A DNA stretch of 64,000 nt from Aquimarina sp. AU474 (GCF_900312815.1 NZ_OMPE01000005.1:337984-401983); one strand, 5' to 3'; numbered from the stretch's first letter, positions 6,496-15,728 are shown. Notes: generated by a model not told the origin, from the sequence alone. Numbers and translations are program-made.

Positions 6496-8517
6496 ATGAA
6501 TAACCCATTATTACAAACATTTGATACTGCTCCATTTTCAGAAATAAAACCTGAACATTTCCTTCCCGCAATTAAAAATGGAATATCACTGGCAAAAAAA
6601 GAAATAGATAATATTGTATCAAATTCTGAAAAGGCTACATTTTCTAATACGGTTGAAGCTCTGGATTATACAGGAGAGTTACTAGATAGAGTAACCAGTG
6701 CATTTTTTAATTTAAATAGTGCAGAAACAAATGAAGAAATACAAAAAATAGCCCAAGAAGCATCACCTTTACTTTCAGAGTTTAGTAATGACATTGCTCT
6801 TAATCAAGAGTTATTTAAAAGAATCGAAACCGTTTACCTTCAAAAAGAAGAGTTAAACTTAAATGCCGAACAAAATACTTTACTTGATAAAAAGTACAAA
6901 TCATTCTCAAGAAATGGTGCAAACCTTGCCGAAAATCAAAAAAAAGAATTACGAGAGATTGATAAAGAACTTTCTAAGTTAGGATTAAATTTTGGAGAGA
7001 ACATACTAGCAGAGACTAACTCCTTCGAAATGTTACTCACAAATGAATCAGATTTAGATGGACTTCCTGATGGAGCAAAAGAAGCTGCTAAAGCAATGGC
7101 AGAAGCTAAACAGAAAAAAGGATGGTTAATCACTTTAGACTATCCTAGTTATGTACCTTTTATTACTTATGCAAAAAATAGGGAACTTCGCAAAAAACTG
7201 GCAATGTCATTTGGATCAAAAGGTTTTCATAATAATGATTATGACAACCAAAGTATTGTTCTAAAAATAGCCAACCTAAGGCATCAACGCGCTAACTTAT
7301 TAGGATATACCTCCCACGCACATTACGTTTTAGAAGAAAGGATGGCAGAAACTCCAGATAAAGTATTTTCTTTCTTAAATGAAATTTTAAAAAAGGCAAA
7401 ACCCGCTGCCAAAAGAGAATTTACTCAATTAGAATCTTTTGCCAAAGAATTAGATGGTATTGACCAACTTCAAAAATGGGATGCCGCCTATTACTCTGAA
7501 AAATTAAAACAAAAACTTTTTGATCTAGATGATGAAAAACTAAAACCATATTTCAAACTTGAGAATGTTATTGGTGGAGTATTTACTGTTGCTTCTAAAT
7601 TATTTGGGCTTCAATTTAAGGAAACTAATAAGGTAGATAAATATCACGAAGAAGTTAAAACCTATGAGGTTTCAGATCTAGACGATAATTTTGTAGCTAT
7701 ATTTTATGCAGATTTTCACCCTAGACCGGGCAAACGTAATGGAGCTTGGATGACTTCATACAAATCGCAAATGAAAAAAAGCGATAAAAATATAAGACCT
7801 CATGTTTCTATAGTTTGCAATTTCACCAAACCAACACCAAGTAAACCATCTTTACTCACTTTTAACGAAGTTACTACTCTATTTCATGAATTTGGTCATG
7901 CATTACATGGTATGCTAGCCAACACAACCTATTCTGGATTATCAGGAACAAGTGTATATTGGGATTTTGTAGAATTACCAAGCCAGGTATTAGAAAACTG
8001 GTGTTATGAGAAAGAAGCTTTAGAGCTTTTTGCTAAGCACTATGAAACAGGAGAAGTTATCCCGATGGAGTTGGTAAAAAAAATTAAAGAATCGGCAACT
8101 TTTATGGAAGGGATGTCTACGATGCGCCAACTAAGTTTTGGACTGTTGGATATGTCATGGCACTCACAAGATCCAAGTACTATTAATAACGTAAAAGAAC
8201 ATGAGAAAAAAGTATTTGCTGAAACATCCTTATTTCCAGATGTAGCGCAAAACTGTATGAGTACTGCTTTTTCACATATTTTTCAAGGAGGTTATTCTGC
8301 TGGGTATTACTCTTACAAATGGGCAGAAGTACTAGATGCAGACGCTTTTGAGTATTTTAAAGAAAATGGGATCTTTAATAAGGATATTGCTGATAAGTTT
8401 AAAGAAAATGTCTTATCCAAAGGAGGAACTGAAAATCCAATGATACTGTATAAACGTTTTCGTGGCCAGGAACCAAAACCTGAAGCTTTATTAAAACGTG
8501 CTGGATTGATAAAATAA
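6496..8517 (+). CDS. dcp: M3 family metallopeptidase (dipeptidyl carboxypeptidase/oligopeptidase type)
   Basis: A 673-residue thimet-type zinc peptidase that trims short peptides. The zinc site HEFGH is at residues 464-468, followed by ALHGMLANTTYSGLSGT and the conserved WDFVELPSQ segment. The C-terminal substrate-binding motif YSAGYYSYKWAEVLDADAF is intact. Length and order fit the Dcp/OpdA group. No signal peptide is seen, so it is probably cytoplasmic. It is a single gene with its own terminator and is convergent with the secreted M28 peptidase. Confidence 0.9.
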   Translation: MNNPLLQTFDTAPFSEIKPEHFLPAIKNGISLAKKEIDNIVSNSEKATFSNTVEALDYTGELLDRVTSAFFNLNSAETNEEIQKIAQEASPLLSEFSNDIALNQELFKRIETVYLQKEELNLNAEQNTLLDKKYKSFSRNGANLAENQKKELREIDKELSKLGLNFGENILAETNSFEMLLTNESDLDGLPDGAKEAAKAMAEAKQKKGWLITLDYPSYVPFITYAKNRELRKKLAMSFGSKGFHNNDYDNQSIVLKIANLRHQRANLLGYTSHAHYVLEERMAETPDKVFSFLNEILKKAKPAAKREFTQLESFAKELDGIDQLQKWDAAYYSEKLKQKLFDLDDEKLKPYFKLENVIGGVFTVASKLFGLQFKETNKVDKYHEEVKTYEVSDLDDNFVAIFYADFHPRPGKRNGAWMTSYKSQMKKSDKNIRPHVSIVCNFTKPTPSKPSLLTFNEVTTLFHEFGHALHGMLANTTYSGLSGTSVYWDFVELPSQVLENWCYEKEALELFAKHYETGEVIPMELVKKIKESATFMEGMSTMRQLSFGLLDMSWHSQDPSTINNVKEHEKKVFAETSLFPDVAQNCMSTAFSHIFQGGYSAGYYSYKWAEVLDADAFEYFKENGIFNKDIADKFKENVLSKGGTENPMILYKRFRGQEPKPEALLKRAGLIK

Positions 8518-8532
8518 TTATTTATAGACAAG

Positions 8533-8560
8533 AAAAGGTGCTTCAGCTGAAGCACCTTTT
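8533..8560. terminator. Bidirectional intrinsic terminator
   Basis: The perfect inverted repeat AAAAGGTGCTTCAG/CTGAAGCACCTTTT has A and U tracts on both sides. It lies between the convergent M3 and M28 peptidase genes and can serve both. Confidence 0.85.
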
Positions 8561-8580
8561 TTATTGATCATATAGTAAAT

Positions 8581-11103
8581 CTATTGAATAACAATTTTTT
8601 GTGATATCGATTCTTCACCGTCAGTTTCTATCTTGATCAAATACATTCCTGATTTTAAAGATAGTTGTTTGGTAGAAATTCTATTCACTCCGCTCTCTAG
8701 CTCAAGCTGTGATATTCTTCTTCCTTGAATGGTATAAAAAGTAACCATTACATCAGTAGTTCCTTTACTTCCTAATTGAATAACAAAACTTTCTTTTGCT
8801 GGATTGGGAGTAATCTCTATCGACGATAACACTCCTTCTTTTTCATCACCTAATGTTGGGGTAATAAATCCAAAATCAACATTACCTTTTAACGAATTAC
8901 CACAAGAGCCTTCATATATTTTAATATTAGAAAAAATAGAGTTGTTTCCGCTTCCAGCATCGTTATCATTAGCAAATATTAATCGATCCATGGTACCTGT
9001 ATAAAAATCTCCTACGGGTATCACATATCGAGTAGTACCACTTGCATAATTATCATAATTAGTAACACCATAGTTTTGAGTTCCATGAACTTTAAAATAC
9101 CTATTAGAAGTTAATGTATTATCATTTTCAAAACCAATGGCGTGAATCTCTCCTTGAGAAGTACTACTAAAATCAAACTCTAAAACGGTTGAAGACGTTA
9201 CTGTATAATTTAACAATACATATTTCCATGTGTTATTTTGTAAAGACAATCCTGCGCCCCCATTTACAACAGATGAATCCCCTGCAGAATCTTGATTAGA
9301 GAAAGAAGTAATTGCAAGAGTATCAAAGTCCAAAGTATCACAATTATCTGGTCCTGGATCTACTATTGACCCCCCAACACTTACCTCATCTATAGCGATG
9401 TCTCCTTGCCAGCTATTTCCGGTAATAGCATTAAATCGAAGTAGCACAGGAGATGCTGTATACGAAGAAAGATCAATATTAGCGGTATTCCAATTGCTTC
9501 CTTGAGCTCCCGATTTCGTAAAGATACTTGTCCAAGTACTACCATTATCTAAACTAGCCTCGACAGATAAGGTACCAATTGCACTTCCTTCCATATGATA
9601 TTTAAATGCCAAACTAGGTGTAGACACCCCACTAAGATCAAAACAAGGAGAAGTAAGTATTGCTCTTTTATTAGGATACCCAGTACCATTGCCAGAAGCT
9701 TCAACATAAATATACGAAGATCCATCTGAAGCACTACTTGGGCCCGTACCATTTGAAGGTGTACCATTAGCATCAATGGTCCAATTTACATCATCATTTG
9801 TTGCCTGTGCCCACGCCCCTAGATTTCCTTCAAAACTTTGGTTATATGGAAAAGTAGACACATTTCCTGTACACTCATTAGGAGTTGGTCCTCCAGTTAC
9901 CCCATTCGAAATTTCAATTAGATATTCCAAAGCCAATTTTGCAAATTTCGCTGCATGTGTAGCGTTGGGCGTTGGTGACCGATCAAAGGTATCTCTTGTA
10001 GTATGGATGTTAGGATTATGTTCCCCAAATTTGGCTTCAAACGGAAAAGTAACATCATAACCTTCTTGCGCCCAACTATAGTGATCAGAACAACCGTAGT
10101 TACATTGTGACGTACCATATGTAATTCTATGTGTCCCCGAGGCATTATAATAATTCAATAGAGAAATCATAAAATCATTTAAAGTATCATCATTATACGA
10201 ATCCGTAGAAATAAAAACATCATTAGTAGATCCTTTGTAATTAGTCATATCCAATTGCATATAACTTACTACATTTACGTTACGACTTCGATAATCTTGA
10301 GCAATCTCTTTTGAGCCTCTAAGCCCCACTTCTTCCGCTGCAAATCCCATAAATTCAACAGTTCTTTTGGGTTTGAAATTCATAGAAAATAATACTCTTG
10401 CTGCTTCGGTTATAGTAGCAATACCCGATGCATTATCATCGGCTCCTGGAGCATTTGAGTTATTTCCTCCTGCAGTCGAATCCATATGTCCTCCAAGAAC
10501 CACATATTCATCAGGTTTTTCAGTTCCTGTAATAGTCATAATTACAGACGGCATTGCAGTACTGGTATGCTCGACTATTCGAACAGAAACATCACTCCGA
10601 TTTCCGGCAATACTTTCCCATTTGGTTTTTAAATCCAAAACCGACTGTCTAGCCGCATTCGTGGTATGATATCGTGTACCATAGTTTTCTAACTCCTGAA
10701 TTTGGTTTGCAATATTGTTATTATTTACCAAATCAAGACTTTGCCTTACCAAAGCATCTTGAGTAATTGAAAAAGTGGCTTTCTGATTCTTTTGAGAGCT
10801 CTTATTAATATTTTGCAACGCAGAAATTGCATTTTTTTGAGAACTTTCATAAACGAATCCAGGGCCATGTACCAAAACTTTATGGTGTAATTCTTCGGCT
10901 GCTTTGTCACTGAGCATTACTGCACTGTATCCATTTACGGATTTTAAAATTTTGATATCATTTGGATGATTCAACTTGAGCCCTTGAGCATCGTTGGTTT
11001 GCATCGTGGCAAAAAACATAGAATCATCCGGTTGTTGCGCGTAGCTATACCTACATAACAGGCATAACAGTACTACTGAAATAATTAAATTTAATTTTTT
11101 CAT
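8581..11103 (-). CDS. Secreted M28 family zinc aminopeptidase with type IX sorting domain
   Basis: An 840-residue extracellular protease. An N-terminal signal peptide (about 1-22, hydrophobic IISVVLLCLLC) is followed by a pro-region. The M28 catalytic domain (about 150-400) shows zinc-ligand motifs GGHMDST, GADDNASG, AAEEVGLRGS, QLDMTNYK and CSDHYSW. A jelly-roll/MAM-like module (about 425-580) and another beta-rich module follow. The last 75 residues (ITPNPAKESFVIQL...GMYLIKIETDG...KIVIQ) are a type A T9SS C-terminal sorting signal. Export by the type IX system, whose porV lies at 40926, is expected. It degrades peptides outside the cell. Confidence 0.93.
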   Translation of the reverse strand: MKKLNLIISVVLLCLLCRYSYAQQPDDSMFFATMQTNDAQGLKLNHPNDIKILKSVNGYSAVMLSDKAAEELHHKVLVHGPGFVYESSQKNAISALQNINKSSQKNQKATFSITQDALVRQSLDLVNNNNIANQIQELENYGTRYHTTNAARQSVLDLKTKWESIAGNRSDVSVRIVEHTSTAMPSVIMTITGTEKPDEYVVLGGHMDSTAGGNNSNAPGADDNASGIATITEAARVLFSMNFKPKRTVEFMGFAAEEVGLRGSKEIAQDYRSRNVNVVSYMQLDMTNYKGSTNDVFISTDSYNDDTLNDFMISLLNYYNASGTHRITYGTSQCNYGCSDHYSWAQEGYDVTFPFEAKFGEHNPNIHTTRDTFDRSPTPNATHAAKFAKLALEYLIEISNGVTGGPTPNECTGNVSTFPYNQSFEGNLGAWAQATNDDVNWTIDANGTPSNGTGPSSASDGSSYIYVEASGNGTGYPNKRAILTSPCFDLSGVSTPSLAFKYHMEGSAIGTLSVEASLDNGSTWTSIFTKSGAQGSNWNTANIDLSSYTASPVLLRFNAITGNSWQGDIAIDEVSVGGSIVDPGPDNCDTLDFDTLAITSFSNQDSAGDSSVVNGGAGLSLQNNTWKYVLLNYTVTSSTVLEFDFSSTSQGEIHAIGFENDNTLTSNRYFKVHGTQNYGVTNYDNYASGTTRYVIPVGDFYTGTMDRLIFANDNDAGSGNNSIFSNIKIYEGSCGNSLKGNVDFGFITPTLGDEKEGVLSSIEITPNPAKESFVIQLGSKGTTDVMVTFYTIQGRRISQLELESGVNRISTKQLSLKSGMYLIKIETDGEESISQKIVIQ

Positions 11104-11218
11104 TTTTATGTGAGTTTGTGTTAAACATATAACTTACACAAATTCAATACATAACAAAAATGGCTTCCCCACAAAATAATAACTGTGAACACTTAAAATT
11201 ATATGTTTCTTGTTTTTT

Positions 11219-11244
11219 AAACTTTCAATGTTTTTTGAAAGTTT
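11219..11244. promoter_or_regulatory. Operator palindrome of the GbsR/MarR-type gene
   Basis: AAACTTTCAA and TTGAAAGTTT form a perfect 10-bp inverted repeat around a 6-nt centre. Its right arm contains the TTG that serves as -33 element of the promoter just downstream, so a bound protein would block transcription. A close relative lies at 11829-11846. Confidence 0.6.
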
Positions 11245-11263
11245 AAAAAATTTCATATATTTG
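11235..11263 (+). promoter_or_regulatory. Promoter of the GbsR/MarR-type gene (predicted leaderless)
   Basis: TTG (11235-11237), an 18-nt spacer and TATATTTG (11256-11263) match the Bacteroidota promoter. The ATG begins only 4 nt after the -7 box, so transcription should start at or next to the start codon. Confidence 0.6.
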
Positions 11264-11267
11264 TATT

Positions 11268-11771
11268 ATGAATTACGAAGAAGCAAAAAACAAATTTATT
11301 TCTACTTGGGGATCTTTAGGTAGTTTATGGGGTATTAACAAAGCTATGGCTCAAATACATGCTTTATTATTAATATCACCAGAACCACTCTCTATGGAAG
11401 ATATAATGGAAGAATTACATATTTCTAGAGGTAATGCCAGTATGAATTTACGCCAATTAATGGATTGGGGTATTGTATTTAAAGAGAATAAAATAGGTGA
11501 ACGTAAAGAATATTTCACTTCAGAAAAAGATGTGCAAGAGTTAGCAAAACAAATTGCCAAAGAAAGAAGCAGAAGAGAATTGCAACCCACTATTAAAATT
11601 TTAAATGATGTTTCTAATATTAATGAAGATGGAAGTGATAAGACAAAAGAATTAATCAAACAGACCAAAGCTTTACATGAAATGGCAGAGACCTTGGACA
11701 TAATGATGAATAAAGTTGTTGGTCAAGGAAACAACTGGATAACCAAAGCATTAGTCAAGCTGGTTAAATAA
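11268..11771 (+). CDS. GbsR/MarR family transcriptional regulator
   Basis: A 167-residue winged-helix regulator. SMEDIMEELHISRGNASMNL (about 44-63) is the helix-turn-helix, followed by RQLMDWGIV and a wing (GERKEYFTSEKD), as in the GbsR branch of the MarR superfamily. The C-terminal half is helical and probably mediates dimer formation. The palindrome over its own promoter and a near-copy before the next gene suggest autorepression and control of the operon at 11865-13660. The ligand is unknown. Confidence 0.85.
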   Translation: MNYEEAKNKFISTWGSLGSLWGINKAMAQIHALLLISPEPLSMEDIMEELHISRGNASMNLRQLMDWGIVFKENKIGERKEYFTSEKDVQELAKQIAKERSRRELQPTIKILNDVSNINEDGSDKTKELIKQTKALHEMAETLDIMMNKVVGQGNNWITKALVKLVK

Positions 11772-11828
11772 ATTTAAATACTGCAAAATGAGAAGGGACA
11801 TGATATTCCTTTTTATTTTTGAATTATA

Positions 11829-11846
11829 TTTCAATTTTTTCTGAAA
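11829..11846. promoter_or_regulatory. Second operator-like site before the membrane protein gene
   Basis: TTTCAA, six bases, CTGAAA repeats the core of the upstream palindrome (TTTCAA, six bases, TTGAAA) with one mismatch. It lies 19 nt before the start at 11865, where a repressor would overlap the promoter region or leader. Confidence 0.45.
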
Positions 11847-11864
11847 CTTTAAAACAAACGAAAC

Positions 11865-12308
11865 ATGAAATTAAACATCCCTAATTGGTTAATTATTATA
11901 GGAGGAATTGGTCAAATATTCACTGCTCTAATATACCCTTACATACGGCATCAAGTTTTTGATTGGTATAATGATGTTAAACAGTTAAAGCCTCTTAATC
12001 AGGAAATAGCAAAAACCTATGGTAGATATATACAAGGACTTAATTTCTCATTCGGGTTAATCGCAATTCTATTAGCTTCAGAGTTAAAATCACAAACTCC
12101 TTTGGCTATAGCAATAACAGGGCTTATTGCTGCATATTGGGTAGGAAAAGTTGCAACTCAGATTGCATATTATCCGATGTATGAAATCCCGAAAAAGACA
12201 ATTTTCAAAATTGGAAGTTATTTTATGAATGGGTTATTTATACTTTTTGCGATAGTTAATACTTTATTACTAATTCACAACTGCTTTGGTTATCAAAATG
12301 CTATTTAA
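11865..12308 (+). CDS. Putative four-helix membrane protein
   Basis: A 147-residue integral membrane protein of no family I recognise. Hydrophobic stretches lie near residues 7-27 (LIIIGGIGQIFTALIYPYI), 55-73, 75-95 and 120-140. A polar loop (DWYNDVKQLKPLNQEIAKTY) follows the first segment. It is the first gene of a probable three-gene operon with a methyltransferase 11 nt downstream and an SRPBCC protein. A lipid-like or hydrophobic substrate for the operon is possible but unproved. Confidence 0.65.
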   Translation: MKLNIPNWLIIIGGIGQIFTALIYPYIRHQVFDWYNDVKQLKPLNQEIAKTYGRYIQGLNFSFGLIAILLASELKSQTPLAIAITGLIAAYWVGKVATQIAYYPMYEIPKKTIFKIGSYFMNGLFILFAIVNTLLLIHNCFGYQNAI

Positions 12309-12319
12309 AATCTATAAAC

Positions 12320-13201
12320 ATGAGCACACTTTCTATATTACATAAACTAAAACTAAAAAAATCTGCTACAAAACGTAACATCATTCAATTTTACGACGAA
12401 GCTACAGAAGACTATGAATTCTGGAGTACAGATTTTAATATGCATTTTGGGTACTACATTCCTTTTAAGACCAGTCTTTTTAAAAGAGATACGATGCTCA
12501 ATCAAATGAATCAACAAATATTTAATAGATTAAAAATACCTAAACAAAACTCATTAGTTGCTGATTTAGGCTGCGGTATTGGCGGTACAATACGATATGG
12601 TCTAAGAAAATATCCCTTACTCCATATCATTGGCGTTACATTATCCTCATTTCAAGTTCGTGAAGGAAATAAACGATTACAGCAAACAAATGGTTTAATT
12701 TTAGAAGAAAATTATACAAATACTTCATTTCAAAACGATACTATAGATGGAGCATACGCTATTGAAAGTTTTTGTCATTCGGGACACAGTATGCAAGCAC
12801 TCCGAGAGGCATATAGAATATTAAAACCGTCATCGAGATTAGTCATTGCCGATGCTTTTCTTAAAAAAGATCAAGAACAATTATGCAAGGGGAGTAAATA
12901 TTGTTACGATCAATTGTGTACAGGGTGGAGTCTTGAAGGTCTCGGAAACATTAACAAAGTAAAAGAGGATTTGACAAAAATAGGTTTCAAGAATATCACT
13001 ATAGAGGATGTTTCTTATAAAGTAGCTCCTTCTGTTCTTCATGTACCCTGGGCTATTACAGGTTTTATGTTAAAAAAAATATTTAAAAAAGAAGGGATAA
13101 AATCACAAAGTTGGAAAAATCTAAAAGGATCATTGTTTGCTTTGCTATCAGGGTTACACATGAAAAGCTTTGGGTATTATATAATCACAGCAGAAAAATA
13201 G
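12320..13201 (+). CDS. SAM-dependent methyltransferase (sterol/tocopherol-methyltransferase-like)
   Basis: A 293-residue class I methyltransferase. The SAM site is LVADLGCGIGGTIRYGL (motif I, about 76-92), followed by IIGVTLSSFQVREGN. The motif-II/III region reads DGAYAIESFCHS, then LREAYRILKPSSRLVIADAF. The GVTLSxxQ signature is typical of enzymes acting on small lipids such as tocopherols, sterols or fatty acids. It sits between a membrane protein and an SRPBCC protein, which often bind hydrophobic ligands, so a lipid substrate is a fair inference. Confidence 0.8.
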   Translation: MSTLSILHKLKLKKSATKRNIIQFYDEATEDYEFWSTDFNMHFGYYIPFKTSLFKRDTMLNQMNQQIFNRLKIPKQNSLVADLGCGIGGTIRYGLRKYPLLHIIGVTLSSFQVREGNKRLQQTNGLILEENYTNTSFQNDTIDGAYAIESFCHSGHSMQALREAYRILKPSSRLVIADAFLKKDQEQLCKGSKYCYDQLCTGWSLEGLGNINKVKEDLTKIGFKNITIEDVSYKVAPSVLHVPWAITGFMLKKIFKKEGIKSQSWKNLKGSLFALLSGLHMKSFGYYIITAEK

Positions 13202-13204
13202 ACA

Positions 13205-13660
13205 ATGACAACTATTCAACTTAAAACAAATATAAAATCACCTATTAAAGATGTTTTTGATTTATCCAGAAACATTGATTTCCATACACATTCTGCAAAA
13301 AAAACGAATGAAAACGTTATTGCAGGAAAAGCTTCTGGGTTAATTGAGCTTCATGAAACAGTAACATGGAGAGGAAAGCACTTTGGTGTATATCTTACTC
13401 ATCAAAGTGCAATTACAGCATTAAAATACCCACACAATTTTACAGACGAAATGATACAAGGGCATTTTAAATCGTTTAAACATCAACATCTATTTCAAGA
13501 TACCATATCAGGAACACAAATGATTGATATCCTTGAATATGATGTTCCCTTTGGAATATTTGGTAAGGTTTTTAATTATGTATTTCTAAAAAAGCATTTA
13601 ACCTTATTTCTTATAACAAGAAATAGGGCTATAAAATCACATTTAGAAACCAAAAAATAA
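13205..13660 (+). CDS. SRPBCC (START-like) family protein
   Basis: A 151-residue protein with the SRPBCC pattern: an N-terminal strand (TTIQLKTNIKSPIKDVFDLS), helix RNIDFHTHSA, strands SGLIELHETVTWRGKHFGV, and a C-terminal helix. The family binds hydrophobic ligands in a deep cavity. It starts 3 nt after the methyltransferase stop and is surely cotranscribed with it. It may present or sequester the methyltransferase substrate, which is inference. Confidence 0.75.
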   Translation: MTTIQLKTNIKSPIKDVFDLSRNIDFHTHSAKKTNENVIAGKASGLIELHETVTWRGKHFGVYLTHQSAITALKYPHNFTDEMIQGHFKSFKHQHLFQDTISGTQMIDILEYDVPFGIFGKVFNYVFLKKHLTLFLITRNRAIKSHLETKK

Positions 13661-13747
13661 GGAGTTAAGTAGTAGATAAGAGCAACAACTTGTTACACAA
13701 TCGTTAAAGCATCTATAAAAGGATATGCAAGATTCAACTTTTTATCC

Positions 13748-13755
13748 TATTTTTG
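13748..13755 (+). promoter_or_regulatory. -7 promoter element of the sigma factor gene
   Basis: TATTTTTG fits TAnnTTTG and lies 24 nt before the ATG at 13780. It overlaps the TTG (13753) that would otherwise extend the ORF, which favours the ATG start. No clear -33 TTG is present. Confidence 0.4.
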
Positions 13756-13779
13756 GTGAATACAACAATAGAAACGATA

Positions 13780-14334
13780 ATGTCAACAAACACCATAGAC
13801 CCCACTTCATGGGTTGATAAATACAGTGATTACCTTTTTAATTATACTATTGTAAGAGTTGATAATAAAGAAATCGCACAGGATCTTGTGCAAGAAACTT
13901 TCTTTGCAGGTCTCAAATCAATGAAAAATTTTAAAGGTGAAGCCAGTGAGCGTACCTGGTTAATTTCTATTCTGAAAAGAAAAATCATTGATCACTATCG
14001 AAAAATTAATAGTAATAAAGGTAAAGCTGAAGTTAGAATAAATTATTCGAGTGATTCTGAAACGGAAGGTGACTGGTTAGAAGAAAGAGTTGCTGACCCT
14101 TTTGATCGTACAGCAGAGAGTGACATTGAAAACACAGAGCTTGGATTAGCAATACATAATTGCATGGGTAAACTACCCGAAAAACAAGCGTTGATTTTTA
14201 AAATGAAAACTATACAAGGTTTCGATACTGAAGCCATTTGTAATGAATTTGATATTACTGCGTCTAACCTATGGGTTATTATCCATAGAGCACGAACAGC
14301 TATGGCTGAGTGTTTAGAAAAAAATTGGTTTTAA
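13780..14334 (+). CDS. RNA polymerase sigma-70 family (ECF-type) sigma factor
   Basis: About 184 residues from ATG 13780. Region 2 is NYTIVRVDNKEIAQDLVQETFFAGL with the usual FKGEASERTWLISILKRKIIDHYRK core-binding stretch. Region 4 is LPEKQALIFKMKTIQGFDTEAICNEF with the recognition helix DITASNLWVIIHRARTAMAE. Two small Cys-containing proteins follow, the first 5 nt downstream, a common place for anti-sigma factors. The acidic linker between regions is long (SDSETEGDWLEERVADPFDR). Confidence 0.92.
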   Translation: MSTNTIDPTSWVDKYSDYLFNYTIVRVDNKEIAQDLVQETFFAGLKSMKNFKGEASERTWLISILKRKIIDHYRKINSNKGKAEVRINYSSDSETEGDWLEERVADPFDRTAESDIENTELGLAIHNCMGKLPEKQALIFKMKTIQGFDTEAICNEFDITASNLWVIIHRARTAMAECLEKNWF

Positions 14335-14339
14335 GAAAA

Positions 14340-14594
14340 ATGAGTAAGGAAAATAAAATATTTGTTAGTTGTTCTGATGCTAATCACTTTTGTGATAAGA
14401 ATCAGTATAAAGAAGCTTCATTTTGGGAAAAAGTGAAGTTGAATATTCATCTTATATATTGTAAGGCTTGTAGAAAATATTCGGCTAATAACAATAAACT
14501 AACTAAACTGGTTAAGAACCCTAAAGTTATTAGTATTAATGAATATGAAAAGAATGCTATGAAAGAACGACTAAAACAAAAAATGAATGAATAG
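14340..14594 (+). CDS. Small zinc-finger-like protein, candidate anti-sigma factor
   Basis: From ATG 14340 the product has 84 residues. It contains HFCDKNQYKEASFWEK and HLIYCKACRKYS, so His and a CxxC pair are arranged as in zinc-binding anti-sigma (ZAS-like) domains (H...CxxC), without a membrane segment. It starts 5 nt after the sigma factor stop, so translation is likely coupled. It probably binds and holds the sigma factor and may respond to redox or metal. This rests on position and motif. The ORF extends upstream to 14310, but that start lies inside the sigma gene. Confidence 0.65.
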   Translation: MSKENKIFVSCSDANHFCDKNQYKEASFWEKVKLNIHLIYCKACRKYSANNNKLTKLVKNPKVISINEYEKNAMKERLKQKMNE

Positions 14595-14657
14595 ACAATC
14601 TTAAAAAGATTAAGATTATACCCCAAAAACATTAAAAAAGAGTACGCTATAATTGTA

Positions 14658-14912
14658 ATGAAAACTAGGAATAACTTATTGGTATCCTGTGATGAAGCAA
14701 AACATATCTGTGATAAAAATCAGTATGGAGAAGCTTCGATTGCAGAGATTTTAAAATTAAACATTCGTTTATTGTATTGTAAGGTGACTCGAGCCTATTC
14801 GAAAAGAAATGGCAAACTTACTAAGGCAATAAAAAATTCTGATGTCCAAACCATTAACCCTTCTATAAAGGAACAAATGAAAAGGCAACTTCAAGAAGAA
14901 TTAACTAAATAA
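14658..14912 (+). CDS. Paralogue of the preceding small protein with degenerate metal site
   Basis: An 84-residue protein clearly homologous to its neighbour (CDEAKHICDKNQYGEAS and LNIRLLYCK against CSDANHFCDKNQYKEAS and LNIHLIYCK). The metal-site residues have changed: His became Arg and the second Cys of CxxC became Thr (CKVTRAYS). It arose by tandem duplication. It may bind sigma without metal control or have another partner. Its 3' end overlaps the convergent gene at 14901 by 12 nt. Confidence 0.65.
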   Translation: MKTRNNLLVSCDEAKHICDKNQYGEASIAEILKLNIRLLYCKVTRAYSKRNGKLTKAIKNSDVQTINPSIKEQMKRQLQEELTK

Positions 14913-15728
14913 CTGTTGTAATATAATTAATATGGCGAGCCACATAAATGGCACGCTCTCTACCCAAAAAGAACAGTAATACTCAGATTGTCTTCGATCG
15001 GTACCCCATAGAAACAAAAGACTAAGTGTTGTAATCAAAATTGTACTTAAAATCTCAACAGACGATAAATCATCTTTAATCGCGGTTAACAACAAAAACA
15101 AAACAAGTAGAGCACTTCCAAAAACTTTTGTTCGCGTAACTCCAATCATTTGAGGTACTGTTTCCAGTTCTTCATTATCATATTCAAGGTCTCTTATTTC
15201 AAAAGGTAACATGATCACCACTATAAATAAAAATCGCTGAATCATCTCTATTAAAAAATCAAAATTAAGATCACCTTCTATATATATTACAGGAACCAAA
15301 ACAGTAATACCTGCCCAAACTAATCCAATAATAAAAATTTTAATCCCCGCTATGCTTCTTAAATTCCTTTTTTTAGGAAAAACAGGTACTGCATAAAGTA
15401 CAGTTAATGCAATAAATGGAGCCATATAAAGTAATGTATCATAAGGCATTAAATAAGCAAAATACAAGAACAGTATAAGTGAAATCCCCGTTAACACCTG
15501 TATACCCTTCATAGAGCGTGTTAATCGCCTATGATATAACTTAGAAACTTTAGAGTATTTAACAAAGTTATAGGCAGCTATAGAACCCAAAAAACAAAAA
15601 GCAAGGAAAGTATATTTTTCGTTAACTCCGAACTTAATAAATGTCACTTGTACTAATGCGCAGATTGCCAAAGCCACATGAATGCTACTATTAATATAAA
15701 ATTTAAATATACTTTTTAAAGTTTCCAC
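14901..15728 (-). CDS. UbiA-like polytopic membrane protein
   Basis: A 275-residue protein with about eight hydrophobic segments. The overall layout, including IRDLEYDNEELETVPQMIGV in the second half, resembles the second Asp-rich region of UbiA-type prenyltransferases (DxxYDxxxxxxxxPQ). The usual first NDxxDxxxD motif is not evident; AAYNFVKYSKVSKL stands at that place. It may be an inactive or divergent relative. It is divergent from gcvP. Confidence 0.55.
   Translation of the reverse strand: METLKSIFKFYINSSIHVALAICALVQVTFIKFGVNEKYTFLAFCFLGSIAAYNFVKYSKVSKLYHRRLTRSMKGIQVLTGISLILFLYFAYLMPYDTLLYMAPFIALTVLYAVPVFPKKRNLRSIAGIKIFIIGLVWAGITVLVPVIYIEGDLNFDFLIEMIQRFLFIVVIMLPFEIRDLEYDNEELETVPQMIGVTRTKVFGSALLVLFLLLTAIKDDLSSVEILSTILITTLSLLFLWGTDRRQSEYYCSFWVESVPFMWLAILIILQQLFS

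Noticed and set aside
9549..10669. Several 75-100 codon ORFs inside the M28 peptidase gene on both strands
   Set aside because: They overlap a long, well supported gene, lack domain features and are shadow frames.
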